Positions 51,277 to 60,036 of a DNA stretch of 64,000 bases are shown one piece after another. Both the position numbers and the translations under genes were made by a program. The number at the start of each line of letters is the position of its first letter. Within the stretch, counting starts at the first letter, position 1. Origin of the DNA: Microbacteriaceae bacterium PS02070 (lineage in GTDB: Bacteria > Actinomycetota > Actinomycetes > Actinomycetales > Microbacteriaceae); assembly GCA_029959865.1 (NCBI GenBank), contig JASCPE010000003.1, positions 186,001 through 250,000 of the forward strand. The letters run 5' to 3'. The notes under the pieces are model-generated. The model worked only from the letters and a program-made list of their open reading frames with translations, was not told where the DNA came from and did no database searches.

Positions 51277-52800
51277 TCAGCCGCGCGAGGCGCGACGGGG
51301 CGTGCGGGCGCGACCAGCACCCGCGTTGCCACCGCGTGACGCGTGGCCCTGCGCGGCCGGACGCTGGTCCTGACCGGCGCGGCCGCCGCCCTGTGCGCGA
51401 CGCGAGCCGCCACCGGCGCCCTGAGCGCGCTGCGTCGACGCGCCAGAGCGGTCGGCGTAGTGGCCGGAGGAGCCGGAACGCTTCGCGCCCGGACGTCCAC
51501 CCTGACCGCGGCCGGAACCGCCCGAGCGAGGCTGCTCGGCACGGGCGCCGTTCTTGGGGCCGTCAGCCTTCGGGCGGGGCTTGCCGCCGCCGCGCTGGGG
51601 CTTCTGGACCGGCGCGGGCTTGACGTAGTCGGCCGGCTGGCCGACGAGTTCGCTCACGGCGGCGCTGTCGGCGGTCACCGACTCAAGCGCTGCGCTGACC
51701 TTCGCCTTGCGCAGGAGGTCCTTCACTTCGGAGCGCTGACCCTCGAGCGCGACGGTCACGACCGTGCCCGACGCACCGGCACGCGCGGTGCGGCCGGAGC
51801 GGTGCAGGTAGGCCTTGTGTTCCATCGGCGGGTCGACGTGCACGACGAGTTCGACGTCGTCAACGTGCACACCGCGGGCGGCAACGTCGGTCGCGACGAG
51901 GACGCGTGCACCGCCGGAGTCGGCACCGAACGCAGCGAGGTTGCGCTCACGCGCACCCTGCGAGAGGTTGCCGTGCAGGTCGACGGCGGGGATGCCCGCC
52001 GCGGTGAGCTGCTTGGCGAGCTTCTTCGCGTGGTGCTTCGTGCGGGTGAAGAGGATGCGACGGCCACGGCCCGACGCCAGGTGCCGCACGAGAGCGGTCT
52101 TTGCCTCCGGGTCCGACGCGACGAACACACGGTGGGTCATGTCGACCTCGGGCACGCTCGACTCGTCGACCTCGTGACGAACCGCGTTGCGGAGGAACCG
52201 GTCGACGAGCTTGTCGACGCCACGGTCCAGCGTCGCGCTGAACAGCAACCGCTGCCCGCCCTGCGGCGTCGCGGAGAGGATGCGGGTCACGACCGGCAGG
52301 AATCCGAGGTCGGCCATGTGGTCCGCCTCGTCCAGCACCGTGATCTCGACCCGGTCGAGGCGGATGAGCTTCTGCTTCATGAGGTCATCGAGGCGACCCG
52401 GGCAGGCCACGACGATGTCGACACCGGCGCGCAGCGCCTGCTCCTGCGGACGCTGGCTGACGCCACCGAAGATCGTCGTGACGCGAAGGCCGACAGCGGC
52501 AGCCAGCGGCTCAATCGTCGCGGTGATCTGCGTGGCAAGCTCACGGGTCGGTGCGAGCACAAGCCCGCGCGGCTGGCCGGACGTGCGCGCAGCAGCCGAC
52601 GCGCCGGACAGGCGCGCAACCAGCGGCAGCGCGAACGCGATCGTCTTGCCGCTGCCGGTACGGCCACGGCCGAGCACGTCGCGCCCGGCAAGCGAGTCGG
52701 GCAGGGTGTCCTGCTGAATCGGGAAGGGCTCGGTCTTGCCGGTCGCCGCAAGCACGTTAGCAAGCGACGCAGGAACGCCGAGTTCAAGGAAAGTAGACAT
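51277..52800 (-). CDS. DEAD-box RNA helicase
   Basis: A 507-residue RNA helicase. Q-motif PFPIQQDTLP, Walker A GRGRTGSGKT, APTRELA, VLDEADHMADLGF, LFSATLDRG, and HRSGRTARAG are all present. The last 130 residues are a Gly/Arg/Gln-rich, basic, disordered tail (GGKPRPKADGPKNGARAEQPRSGGSGRGQGGRPGAK) that probably binds RNA. It remodels RNA during ribosome assembly, decay or cold shock. The ATG at 52800 gives the normal N-terminus MSTFLELGV. The 366-nt gap upstream leaves room for a long 5' UTR. Confidence 0.95.
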   Translation of the reverse strand: MSTFLELGVPASLANVLAATGKTEPFPIQQDTLPDSLAGRDVLGRGRTGSGKTIAFALPLVARLSGASAAARTSGQPRGLVLAPTRELATQITATIEPLAAAVGLRVTTIFGGVSQRPQEQALRAGVDIVVACPGRLDDLMKQKLIRLDRVEITVLDEADHMADLGFLPVVTRILSATPQGGQRLLFSATLDRGVDKLVDRFLRNAVRHEVDESSVPEVDMTHRVFVASDPEAKTALVRHLASGRGRRILFTRTKHHAKKLAKQLTAAGIPAVDLHGNLSQGARERNLAAFGADSGGARVLVATDVAARGVHVDDVELVVHVDPPMEHKAYLHRSGRTARAGASGTVVTVALEGQRSEVKDLLRKAKVSAALESVTADSAAVSELVGQPADYVKPAPVQKPQRGGGKPRPKADGPKNGARAEQPRSGGSGRGQGGRPGAKRSGSSGHYADRSGASTQRAQGAGGGSRRAQGGGRAGQDQRPAAQGHASRGGNAGAGRARTPRRASRG

Positions 52801-53166
52801 GGGAAGATCCCTCTGGAAAAGGCACGCGACACGGTCGAGCACGGGTTGCTCGGGGTGGCGTCGGTGCGAAAGTGGCGACGGGCGTGGGAACGCGCATCGG
52901 TTCGCCGAAGATAAGGGCCTCTGATCGATCGGAGGCTGCGTGACAACGACGCTCGCGGAGAATCCGCTCCCCCAGTCTACACGCACGTGCGCCCCGCGCC
53001 TCGACCACCCCTGCGCGCAACAACCGTGGCTCTGTGCGCTCGCGCCGCCACGGCGCTCGATCCCCTCGCCACCCTGCCCGGAACTCCTCGATGTCGCCGC
53101 GCCGGCGGCTACTGTGGGACGACCTCACGTCGACAGCGATGTCCGTGTCGCAGATTCAGGAGCCCG
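52801..53166. other. Divergent intergenic region between DEAD-box helicase and ribokinase genes
   Basis: A 366-nt gap with no gene I can support. It would contain both promoters and perhaps a long 5' leader of the helicase, as some cold-shock helicases have. Nothing distinct is visible beyond a small interrupted palindrome near 52917 (GCCTC...GAGGC). Confidence 0.5.
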
Positions 53167-54117
53167 ATGAGCACCACCCCCGCCCCCGATCGCACCGGCG
53201 TCGTCGTCGTCGGGAGCGTCACCGCTGATCTGACGACGTTCTCGACGCGACTGCCCGCGCGCGGCGAGACGATCCTGGGCGATGAGTTCACCCTCATGCT
53301 CGGCGGCAAGGGCGCCAATCAGGCAGTCGCGGCGGGCCGTTCGGGTGCGCGCACGAGCATCATCGGCTGCGTCGGAGATGACCTCTTTCGGGGCCTGGTC
53401 GTCGAATCCCTCACGGCGGCCGGTGTCGATGTCAGCCACCTGCGGACGGTGCCCGGACCCACCGGCATCGCGCACATCCGTGTCGACGCGACTGCGCAGA
53501 ACGACATCGTCATGGTTCCGCTGGCAAACGGTGCCCTGAACGCGGCGCAGGTCGACGCGGGTCTGGCCGCCCTCGCCCCGTCTGCCTCGGTGCTTCTCAC
53601 GCAACTGGAAACTCCCGCCGCGCTCACCGCGCACATCACTGCCCGCGCGCAGGAACACGAGATGACCGTCATTCTGGATCCGGCACCCGCCGCGCAACTG
53701 GGCGAGGAGGTGTGGCGCACCGTCGACATCGTCACCCCGAACGAGTCGGAGGCCTCGATCCTGAGCGGAATCGACGTCTCCGACGCAGCCTCCGCGGAAC
53801 GCGCGGGTCGATGGTTCCTGGACCGCGGCGTCGGCACCGCGCTCATTACCCTGGCCGAGCACGGCTCCCTGGTGGTGACGCCGGAGGGCGCCACCCTCGT
53901 CCCGCCACTGCGCGTTCAGGCGGTGGACACCACCGCCGCAGGCGACGCGTATGCGGGCTATCTCGGTGCCGCGCTGGCAGGAGGGAGCACGCTGATCGAC
54001 GCAGTGCGGCTGGCGACCGCCGCGGGGGCTCTCACCGTGACGAAGCAGGGAGCCTCCCCCAGCCTGCCGACGGGCGCCGAAGTAGCCGCGTTTCTCGCAC
54101 GCGAGACCGACGGCTGA
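53167..54117 (+). CDS. rbsK: Ribokinase (PfkB family)
   Basis: A 316-residue sugar kinase phosphorylating ribose. VVVGSVTADLTT near the N-terminus, GGKGANQAVAAGRSG (the substrate-binding GGKGANQA), TPNESEASIL and VDTTAAGDAYAGYLG (the catalytic Asp in AAGD) are diagnostic. The ATG at 53167 fits the family; the open frame extends upstream without similarity. No other ribose gene is adjacent. Confidence 0.92.
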   Translation: MSTTPAPDRTGVVVVGSVTADLTTFSTRLPARGETILGDEFTLMLGGKGANQAVAAGRSGARTSIIGCVGDDLFRGLVVESLTAAGVDVSHLRTVPGPTGIAHIRVDATAQNDIVMVPLANGALNAAQVDAGLAALAPSASVLLTQLETPAALTAHITARAQEHEMTVILDPAPAAQLGEEVWRTVDIVTPNESEASILSGIDVSDAASAERAGRWFLDRGVGTALITLAEHGSLVVTPEGATLVPPLRVQAVDTTAAGDAYAGYLGAALAGGSTLIDAVRLATAAGALTVTKQGASPSLPTGAEVAAFLARETDG

Positions 54118-54179
54118 TCCCGGAAGGACCTCGCTCGCGGCGAGCACCCGTCACGCCGGCCGCAGGAAGGCGCGCCGCC

Positions 54180-54905
54180 CTACACGGCTCCGGTCGCGCC
54201 GAGGAGGACACCCGCCCCGTACGTCGCGGCGAGCGCGAGAGCACCGCCCAACACGACGCGGATCACGGCGCGGCGGCGGGAACTCCCCCCGATGTGCGCG
54301 GAGATCGCCCCCGTGATCGCGAGCGCAACGAGCACGACGACGAAGGTGACCGGCACGCGCCACTGCGCGGGTGGCAGCAGGATCGCCAACAACGGAAGCA
54401 GAGCGCCCGTCGTGAAGGCAACCGCCGACGCGAACGCCGCGTGCCACGGACTCACCACGTCGTTCTGGTCGATGTGCAGCTCGGCTGACAGGTGCGCCGA
54501 GAGCGCATCGTGGGCCGTGAGCTCCACGGCCACCTGGTGCGCCGTAGCGTCACTCAACCCCCGTTGACGATAGAGCTCGGTCAATTCGGCGAGCTCCTCC
54601 TCCGGCATGTCACGCAGCTCATCGCGTTCCTTGGCGATCAGCGCGCGTTCGCTGTCGCTCTGACTGCTCACGGACACGTACTCGCCGAGTGCCATCGAGA
54701 TCGCCCCACCGAGAAGGCCCGCGACGCCCGCCGCCAGGATCGGACTGATCTGACTGGTGGCCCCGGCCACACCCACCACGATCGCGGCCACGGACACGAT
54801 GCCGTCATTTGCTCCGAGGACTCCAGCGCGCAGCCAGTTGAGGCGCTGCGCAAGGCCCTCGCGATGCTGTTCGCCCGCGTGCGGGTGCGAAGAGGGGCTC
54901 GACAT
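54180..54905 (-). CDS. VIT1/CCC1-family transporter
   Basis: A 241-residue membrane protein of the VIT/CCC1 (vacuolar iron transporter) family. RLNWLRAGVLGANDGIVSVAAIVVGVAGA is the first TM with the family G-A-N-D-G motif, SMALGEYVSVSSQSDSERALIAKERDEL the conserved second segment and cytosolic helix, and the C-terminus has three hydrophobic segments ending GGSSRRRAVIRVVLGG. The family moves Fe2+/Mn2+. The ATG at 54905 is chosen because it gives the complete family N-terminus. Its C-terminus resembles the truncated gene at the left edge. Confidence 0.9.
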   Translation of the reverse strand: MSSPSSHPHAGEQHREGLAQRLNWLRAGVLGANDGIVSVAAIVVGVAGATSQISPILAAGVAGLLGGAISMALGEYVSVSSQSDSERALIAKERDELRDMPEEELAELTELYRQRGLSDATAHQVAVELTAHDALSAHLSAELHIDQNDVVSPWHAAFASAVAFTTGALLPLLAILLPPAQWRVPVTFVVVLVALAITGAISAHIGGSSRRRAVIRVVLGGALALAATYGAGVLLGATGAV

Positions 54906-54972
54906 GGGGCCACTCAAGCATTCACCTTCCCGTCCCGCAACGATGGTGAGGCTCAGCACACCCACACCCAGG

Positions 54973-55000
54973 GGGTCGCGGGACGCGAACCCCGCGACCC
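54973..55000. terminator. Perfect 10-bp hairpin in the divergent region before TetR
   Basis: GGGTCGCGGG pairs perfectly with CCCGCGACCC over an 8-nt loop, just 5' of the TetR operator. With no T tract and divergent genes around it, its role as terminator or mRNA structure is not clear. Confidence 0.45.
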
Positions 55001-55005
55001 GATAA

Positions 55006-55035
55006 CGGAGTACACTCATTAATGAGGAAACTCCG
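55006..55035. promoter_or_regulatory. Palindromic operator of the TetR regulator
   Basis: CGGAGT and ACTCCG flank a perfect CTCATTAATGAG palindrome (55013-55024), forming a 30-bp inverted repeat that ends two bases before the TetR ATG. Its place and AT-rich core fit an operator overlapping the promoter and ribosome-binding region, so TetR probably represses itself and the dehydrogenase gene. Confidence 0.8.
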
Positions 55036-55037
55036 GA

Positions 55038-55733
55038 ATGATGACGATGACCGAGACGAAGCCGAGCAGGCGCGACCGCAACATGCGGGATAAGCGCGAC
55101 CGCATTTTCCGCGCGGCCTCCGAACTGCTTGCGGAGCAAGGATTCGAGGCCGTCACGACGCAGGAGATCGCCGAGCGCGCGGACGTCGCCGCGGGAACGC
55201 TGTTCCGTTACGCCGCTACCAAGGGCGAGCTCCTCCTCATGGTGTACAACGAGGCATTCCGCTCCGCACTGACCGAGGGCGAGCGGCGCGCAGCGCACCT
55301 CACCGATCCCACGGCGGCCATCACCGCACTCCTCGAGCCGGTCGTCGCGCGCGCCCGCACCGATGCGGCGAACAGCGCCGCCTATCAGCGCGAAGTCCTT
55401 TTCGGCGCGACGAGCGAGAGATATCGCACCGAAGCGGTGGCCCTCGTCACAGACCTCGAGGATTCCCTTGCGCGCATCCTCAACGCCGCCGCAGAGCGCT
55501 CCGGCACGAGCCCGTCCGTGGCCGCGGTTCGAGCGGCGAGCGCGTCGATCTTCGCGGCGATGCACCTCACGATCGCGCGCCTGAGCACGAGAGCGCGCCC
55601 ACACGCGGACACCATCGATGATCTCCGACTGCAAGTGAGTCAGATCGTCGCCGGCGCCCTCAGCACGACAACACAGACGCCTGGTTCGACAATGCTGAAC
55701 CAGGCACACACGGAGAAAGAGAAGAACACATGA
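55038..55733 (+). CDS. TetR-family regulator
   Basis: A 231-residue repressor. The HTH reads RIFRAASELLAEQGFEAVTTQEIAERADVAAGTLFRYAATKGELLLMVYNEAF (about 22-75), followed by a ligand domain with no family name. Nearby ATGs at 55041 and 55047 could also start it; GAGG at 55023 lies 11 nt before 55038. Its stop overlaps the dehydrogenase ATG (ATGA), so the two genes form an operon under the palindromic operator. Ligand unknown, probably an acyl-CoA. Confidence 0.9.
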   Translation: MMTMTETKPSRRDRNMRDKRDRIFRAASELLAEQGFEAVTTQEIAERADVAAGTLFRYAATKGELLLMVYNEAFRSALTEGERRAAHLTDPTAAITALLEPVVARARTDAANSAAYQREVLFGATSERYRTEAVALVTDLEDSLARILNAAAERSGTSPSVAAVRAASASIFAAMHLTIARLSTRARPHADTIDDLRLQVSQIVAGALSTTTQTPGSTMLNQAHTEKEKNT

Positions 55734-56599
55734 GCACCATCAAGAACGTGACCGTTCTCGGCACGGGGGTCCTCGGGTCGCAGATCGCCTTCCAGACCGC
55801 GTTCAGCGGCTTCGAGGTGACGGCCTACGACATCAGCGACGAGATCCTGGAGAAGGCCAAGGAGCGCTTCGCAACGCTCGCGGCCACCTACAAGACTGAC
55901 GGCCTGGACCCGGACGGGACGAAGACGGAAGCGGCGCTCGGACGCCTGAGCTACTCAGCCGATCTCGCTGAGGCGGTCGCGGACGCGGACCTCGTCATCG
56001 AGGCGGTTCCGGAGGTCCTCGAGATTAAGCAGGAGACCTACGAGAAGCTCGGCAAGGTCGCGCCGGAGAAGACGATCTTCGCGTCGAACTCCTCCACCCT
56101 CCCCCTGAGCGCGCTGAAGGACTTCACCGGGCGCCCGGAGCGCTTCATCGGGCTGCACTTCGCGAACCAGGTGTGGAAGTTCAACACCGGCGAGGTCATG
56201 GGCACCACCGACACCGACCCGGCGGTCTTCGACACGCTGGTGGAGTTCGCCGGCGACATCGGCATGGTTCCGATTCCGATCCACAAGGAGAAGCCGGGCT
56301 GGCTGCTCAACTCGCTCCTCGTGCCGTTCCTCTCGGCAGCTCAGGACCTCGCGTTCGGCGGCTACGCCGAGCCGGAAGACATCGACAAGGTCTGGCGCAT
56401 CGCGACCGGCGCTCCCAAGGGCCCGTTCCAGATCCTGGACATCATCGGACTCACCACGCCGTACAACATCTCGGTGCACGGCGACGAGCACGCCCAGCAG
56501 GTGGCGGCGTGGCTCAAGGAGAACTACATCGACAAGGGCAAGCTCGGCCTCGCGAGCGGCGAAGGCTTCTACAAGTACGGAGCCGACGAGCGCGCGTAA
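55730..56599 (+). CDS. 3-hydroxyacyl-CoA dehydrogenase family protein
   Basis: A 289-residue NAD-dependent dehydrogenase. The NAD loop VTVLGTGVLGSQIAFQTAFSGFEV is at 7-30, IFASNSSTLPLSALKDFTGRPERFIGLHFANQVWKF carries the catalytic Ser and His (GLHFAN), and the C-terminal domain has EKPGWLLNSLLVPFLSAA. It oxidises a 3-hydroxyacyl-CoA in beta-oxidation or butyrate metabolism. It reads HFANQVWK where classic enzymes have HFFNP, so the substrate may differ. Overlaps TetR by ATGA. Confidence 0.88.
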   Translation: MSTIKNVTVLGTGVLGSQIAFQTAFSGFEVTAYDISDEILEKAKERFATLAATYKTDGLDPDGTKTEAALGRLSYSADLAEAVADADLVIEAVPEVLEIKQETYEKLGKVAPEKTIFASNSSTLPLSALKDFTGRPERFIGLHFANQVWKFNTGEVMGTTDTDPAVFDTLVEFAGDIGMVPIPIHKEKPGWLLNSLLVPFLSAAQDLAFGGYAEPEDIDKVWRIATGAPKGPFQILDIIGLTTPYNISVHGDEHAQQVAAWLKENYIDKGKLGLASGEGFYKYGADERA

Positions 56600-57008
56600 T
56601 TGCGACGCGTAGGGGGGGAGGGTTCGGCCGTTGGCCGGGCCCTCTTCGCGTGAGTGAGCACGCACGTGAGTGAGGTACGGCGCGCACGACCCGTCCGAGA
56701 CCCGGGTGTGACTTAGCTAGAGACCGTCTACAGCCACAACGGTGTCCCGTTGCCCGACACGCCTCACGCCATCATGCGACTCGATGCCTGTGTAGGCAAG
56801 CGAGGCATCCTCGCACCGGTGGAATGCGAAAACGGCCCGGTTCATGTGTCCGGCGTTGAAGACGCCGAGCGAGACTAGTAGGTCACAATCGGCCACTGAG
56901 AGACCCGTCACCGCGTGGAACAGAGTTGACTAGAGCCTTGTCGGGCCCCGGACGATCAGGCGCGTTGCCTCTCAGAGCGACGCATCGCTCCTTCGAGTCG
57001 TCCGGGCT
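56600..57008. other. Intergenic boundary between core genes and the defence-like operon
   Basis: A 409-nt gap with a minus-strand frame (56717-56911, 64 residues, GLSVADCDLLVSLGVFNAGH start) that resembles no family I know and may be a gene remnant. A multi-stem hairpin lies at its right end (56947-57006). Base composition drops relative to the left side, consistent with a boundary of acquired DNA. Confidence 0.45.
56947..57006 (-). terminator. Multi-stem hairpin just after the AIPR gene
   Basis: CCCGGACGA (56947-56955) pairs with TCGTCCGGG (56998-57006), enclosing a second perfect hairpin GAGCGA/TCGCTC (56975-56990). It starts 2 bp after the AIPR stop on the minus strand, so it likely ends the operon's transcript. 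Confidence 0.6.
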
Positions 57009-59078
57009 CTAGAACGATTCTCGGGAGATCGCCCCAGCATCAGCCATACGCTCCAGTAGTCGAAGTAGAGCCCCGGCCTGACGATCGGACGGAATCTTCC
57101 CCCGGCGAAGACCGAACAACTGGACCAGATCGCTCTCCAGCGGCGACAGTCCGCCGGAGCGATACACGCCATCCCACACGACCGGCTTCACCGCGAGCAC
57201 TCTCTGGATAGCCTCGAACCCAGTGTCCATAGCTCGCTGTTTTCGCTCATCCTTTGCGAGGGTCCGTGACTCGTCACCACCGAGAAGGTCCTGGTCGACC
57301 GCATCTGGGAGCCATACTCGCGTTCTCGTGAAGCGCTCCCAGCAGGCCTGCTGCTTCGCCCACTGAGTCACATTCGCCTGTGGGCGTTCATCATCAGTGA
57401 GGTGCAGTTGCGCCTCGTGCGCGACCTCCAGCAACGCATTGAGCGTGACATCACTGATCGACTGGCGCTGCCAGACCTGCCCAAAGTCGTACTTGGCCCC
57501 GCCGAACTGTGTATCAATCTGCAACGCGAACCGGGCTATGGCGTAAGCCACGATATTCGCGAGGTATCCGGGTGAAGACTTATACCAGTCCTCCTTCAGG
57601 ATCGCGGATCGCAACTGCTCGAACATGATCGACTTCGCAATGTTGGTCCTGAAGTAACCGTCTCCGAACTGGTCGCTGTCCTGCGCCCATGTCTTGTCGA
57701 CCGCAACGGCATAATCGGCGAAGACGCTCTGCGCACCCTTGCTGACGAGATGCGGCTTCTTGCCCCAGCAGTACGCGTACTTCGCCCAATCCGTTTTCGT
57801 GATCCGCTGACTCTTGGGGTACTCCAGCTCGAACTTCTTCTGTTCGTTGGCGCTTCCCCTGGCCGCGCGATCGTTCTCCCACTGACCTCGAGCACGTTCA
57901 TAGAACCACCCCGATTGATACTGCTCACCCTCTCTTGCCGGCGCACGCAGACGGCGGCTGATCTGTTCCATCCGGACGTGGAAGTCATGGGTGGAGAAAA
58001 GATCAGCCCCGCTGACGCGGTTCTGACTGTTTGCATACTTCGCTACAGCATGTACGACGGTAGATGCGTTGGCGGGATCGACGACCACGAGCTTCATCTG
58101 CACAGATACGCCGTCGACGTTGCGCTCGCGGCTACCTCGAAGATAATGCGCTATGGATGAGGTCGTCTGGCCACCGTTGACGATCTGCCAACCCTTGATC
58201 GACTTGATGAAAGTGCCGCGGCGGACGTCACCCACTTCCACGCTTACAGCGGTCGTAGTCAGGCCGTTGTTGTACGCGAGGAACCGATCGGGCGCGTCGC
58301 GGAGCGTCTCCTGGATGCCACGATTCACGGCGCCACGGGCGCTCAGGAACGTTCGCACGTTCGACTCCAAGAGCAGACTGCCGTGCTCCTCGAAGACATC
58401 TGCCAGAACTTGTGCGGGGATGATCGCGAGATAGCTGGGCAACGATGTATCGGTCTTCTCGGCGATCAGGCAGGGGAGCCCGTTCGGCATCCACCGCGTG
58501 AAGTCGATCTCGATGTCCTCGCTTCGCGTCTCGGGGAGGGCGGCGTCGAGGACGCGTCGTTGATCCCAGATCTCATATGTGGTCTTGACTCCAGCGGTCG
58601 AGTCACTATCGATCGTGCGGATGCGTTCGCTCATCACCCCGTCGGTGATGAGGACTGCACGTATCTTCGATACGGATCCCTGTGCGATCTGGCGAGCGAA
58701 GTAATCGGCGTACTCGGCCTCCCGCGAGGATGCCTCAAGATTCGACGCCAGCCACCCATCGGCCGAACTCCCAATGAATGCAGTGGCGCGCCCGAGCGCG
58801 TCGCGCGCATCCGTAAGTGTGAGGATCTGGTCAGAACCGAAGTAACGCCCTGCTACGACTGTGAGCGAGTTGTCAGTGCTGTCTTCGGCGTACCCCAAGA
58901 GCTCCAGCCGACGCCCACGGGGCCCGCGACACTGAAGCACTTCGATGTTCAGGTCGAAGATCTGCTCAGCGTCCTCTAAACGTCGCGCGAAAACCCTCGC
59001 GAACGCCTCAACCTCGAACGCTGTCGATCCCGCGGCTTCTATGCTGATCTCGTTGCGCAGATCGTCGATGTCAGACAT
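57009..59078 (-). CDS. AIPR-family (abortive phage infection-like) protein
   Basis: A 689-residue AIPR protein. The core signature has FLAYNNGLTTTA (about 270) and WQIVNGGQTTSSIAHYLRGSRERN (about 300), then VVVDPANASTVVHAVAKYANSQNRVSGADLFSTHDFH, as in AIPR proteins linked with phage exclusion. The biochemical activity of the family is not established. The ATG at 59078 overlaps the DUF4420 stop by 8 nt; GGAGG lies 12 nt upstream. Last gene of the four-gene defence-like operon. Confidence 0.88.
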   Translation of the reverse strand: MSDIDDLRNEISIEAAGSTAFEVEAFARVFARRLEDAEQIFDLNIEVLQCRGPRGRRLELLGYAEDSTDNSLTVVAGRYFGSDQILTLTDARDALGRATAFIGSSADGWLASNLEASSREAEYADYFARQIAQGSVSKIRAVLITDGVMSERIRTIDSDSTAGVKTTYEIWDQRRVLDAALPETRSEDIEIDFTRWMPNGLPCLIAEKTDTSLPSYLAIIPAQVLADVFEEHGSLLLESNVRTFLSARGAVNRGIQETLRDAPDRFLAYNNGLTTTAVSVEVGDVRRGTFIKSIKGWQIVNGGQTTSSIAHYLRGSRERNVDGVSVQMKLVVVDPANASTVVHAVAKYANSQNRVSGADLFSTHDFHVRMEQISRRLRAPAREGEQYQSGWFYERARGQWENDRAARGSANEQKKFELEYPKSQRITKTDWAKYAYCWGKKPHLVSKGAQSVFADYAVAVDKTWAQDSDQFGDGYFRTNIAKSIMFEQLRSAILKEDWYKSSPGYLANIVAYAIARFALQIDTQFGGAKYDFGQVWQRQSISDVTLNALLEVAHEAQLHLTDDERPQANVTQWAKQQACWERFTRTRVWLPDAVDQDLLGGDESRTLAKDERKQRAMDTGFEAIQRVLAVKPVVWDGVYRSGGLSPLESDLVQLFGLRRGKIPSDRQAGALLRLLERMADAGAISRESF

Positions 59079-60036
59079 AAGCCGCCGCGACCTCCGCGAG
59101 CAATGGTGCGTCATCATCCCGGAACGGCTCGAGAGCCTCAAGCTGAAGAGAATAGGAGACCGCGCGAACTCCGACCGGGAGACTATCTTTCGTGATGCGT
59201 GGAAACCCATCCACGACGTGGTAAATCTGCCATTCATTGGACGCAAATCGCCATTGAGCATAATACGGGTCTGACTGGTCGAATCCGAGCGCCTCCACGG
59301 CCGATGCCCACAGAGCCTTTGCGCCACTGTCTTTCGCGATGAGCAAGTTCGCCTCATCGACGATTTCCAGGAACGCTGTTCCGAAGTGGTCCTGTGGCGC
59401 GATGGTGGCGACGGATTTCACAAGTAAGTGCAGGGCCCCAGAGGGTGCGTCAAGCTGGTGTTCAGAAGAGATCTGCACCGCCTTAGCGGGTACTCGCGCC
59501 GACTTGACCTCGATTGAAGTTCCGTCTGCGAACTTAAAGTCAGTCGCTCGGTACGGTCCGGCCCACGCGAGCAACGCGTCGCGAATCGAGACTCCCGCCC
59601 GCACCAAATCGATCAAGAGCTCAAGCTCGACGAAGAGACCGCGCAGTGCCGACTCGCTCAAACGATCAACGCGACGCGCGAAGAACCGTCGGAACTCATC
59701 CACCGCGGCGATCAGCGCATCCATGGCTGCGTCCCGTGTCTCTGCGGCCGCCGTCTCGCGATAGACCAGTTCGACCAATCCCACGAAGGCGGGCGCAGCG
59801 ATACCTGCGCGTGTCGGCCTGACCAGAATGCTCCGTCTGCCCGAACGAGTCGCCTCCACAACGTCGAAGCCCTGACCGTCGTCGATCGCGGCCCCGGGGG
59901 GAAGCTCGGCATCTATGAGAAGCCCTGGACGGTCCCCCAGATTCATCACGTACATCGGGAGGAATGGATGCCCACTCAGGCCGAAGGTGCGGTGCGGCTC
60001 CCCCGCCATCGCCTCATGAAGCGCTTCTGCGATCAA
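59071..60036 (-). CDS. PD-(D/E)xK nuclease-like protein (DUF4420)
   Basis: A 321-residue protein of DUF4420, predicted as a PD-(D/E)xK nuclease. The catalytic set is visible: D166 (YRATDFKF), E176 and K178 (GTSIEVKSAR), with E137 upstream as a possible helper. Many restriction nucleases share this fold. The start is TTG at 60036, supported by GAGGAGG 7 nt upstream and its overlap with the Z1 stop (GGTTGA). Probably the nuclease subunit of the operon. Confidence 0.85.
   Translation of the reverse strand: MIAEALHEAMAGEPHRTFGLSGHPFLPMYVMNLGDRPGLLIDAELPPGAAIDDGQGFDVVEATRSGRRSILVRPTRAGIAAPAFVGLVELVYRETAAAETRDAAMDALIAAVDEFRRFFARRVDRLSESALRGLFVELELLIDLVRAGVSIRDALLAWAGPYRATDFKFADGTSIEVKSARVPAKAVQISSEHQLDAPSGALHLLVKSVATIAPQDHFGTAFLEIVDEANLLIAKDSGAKALWASAVEALGFDQSDPYYAQWRFASNEWQIYHVVDGFPRITKDSLPVGVRAVSYSLQLEALEPFRDDDAPLLAEVAAAYV

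Noticed and set aside
53167..54117. PfkB kinase other than ribokinase
   Set aside because: GGKGANQA and the overall signature favour ribokinase, although substrate is not proven.
56717..56911. 64-residue ORF before the AIPR gene
   Set aside because: No similarity to any family I recognise, no clear ribosome site; kept only as a possible remnant.
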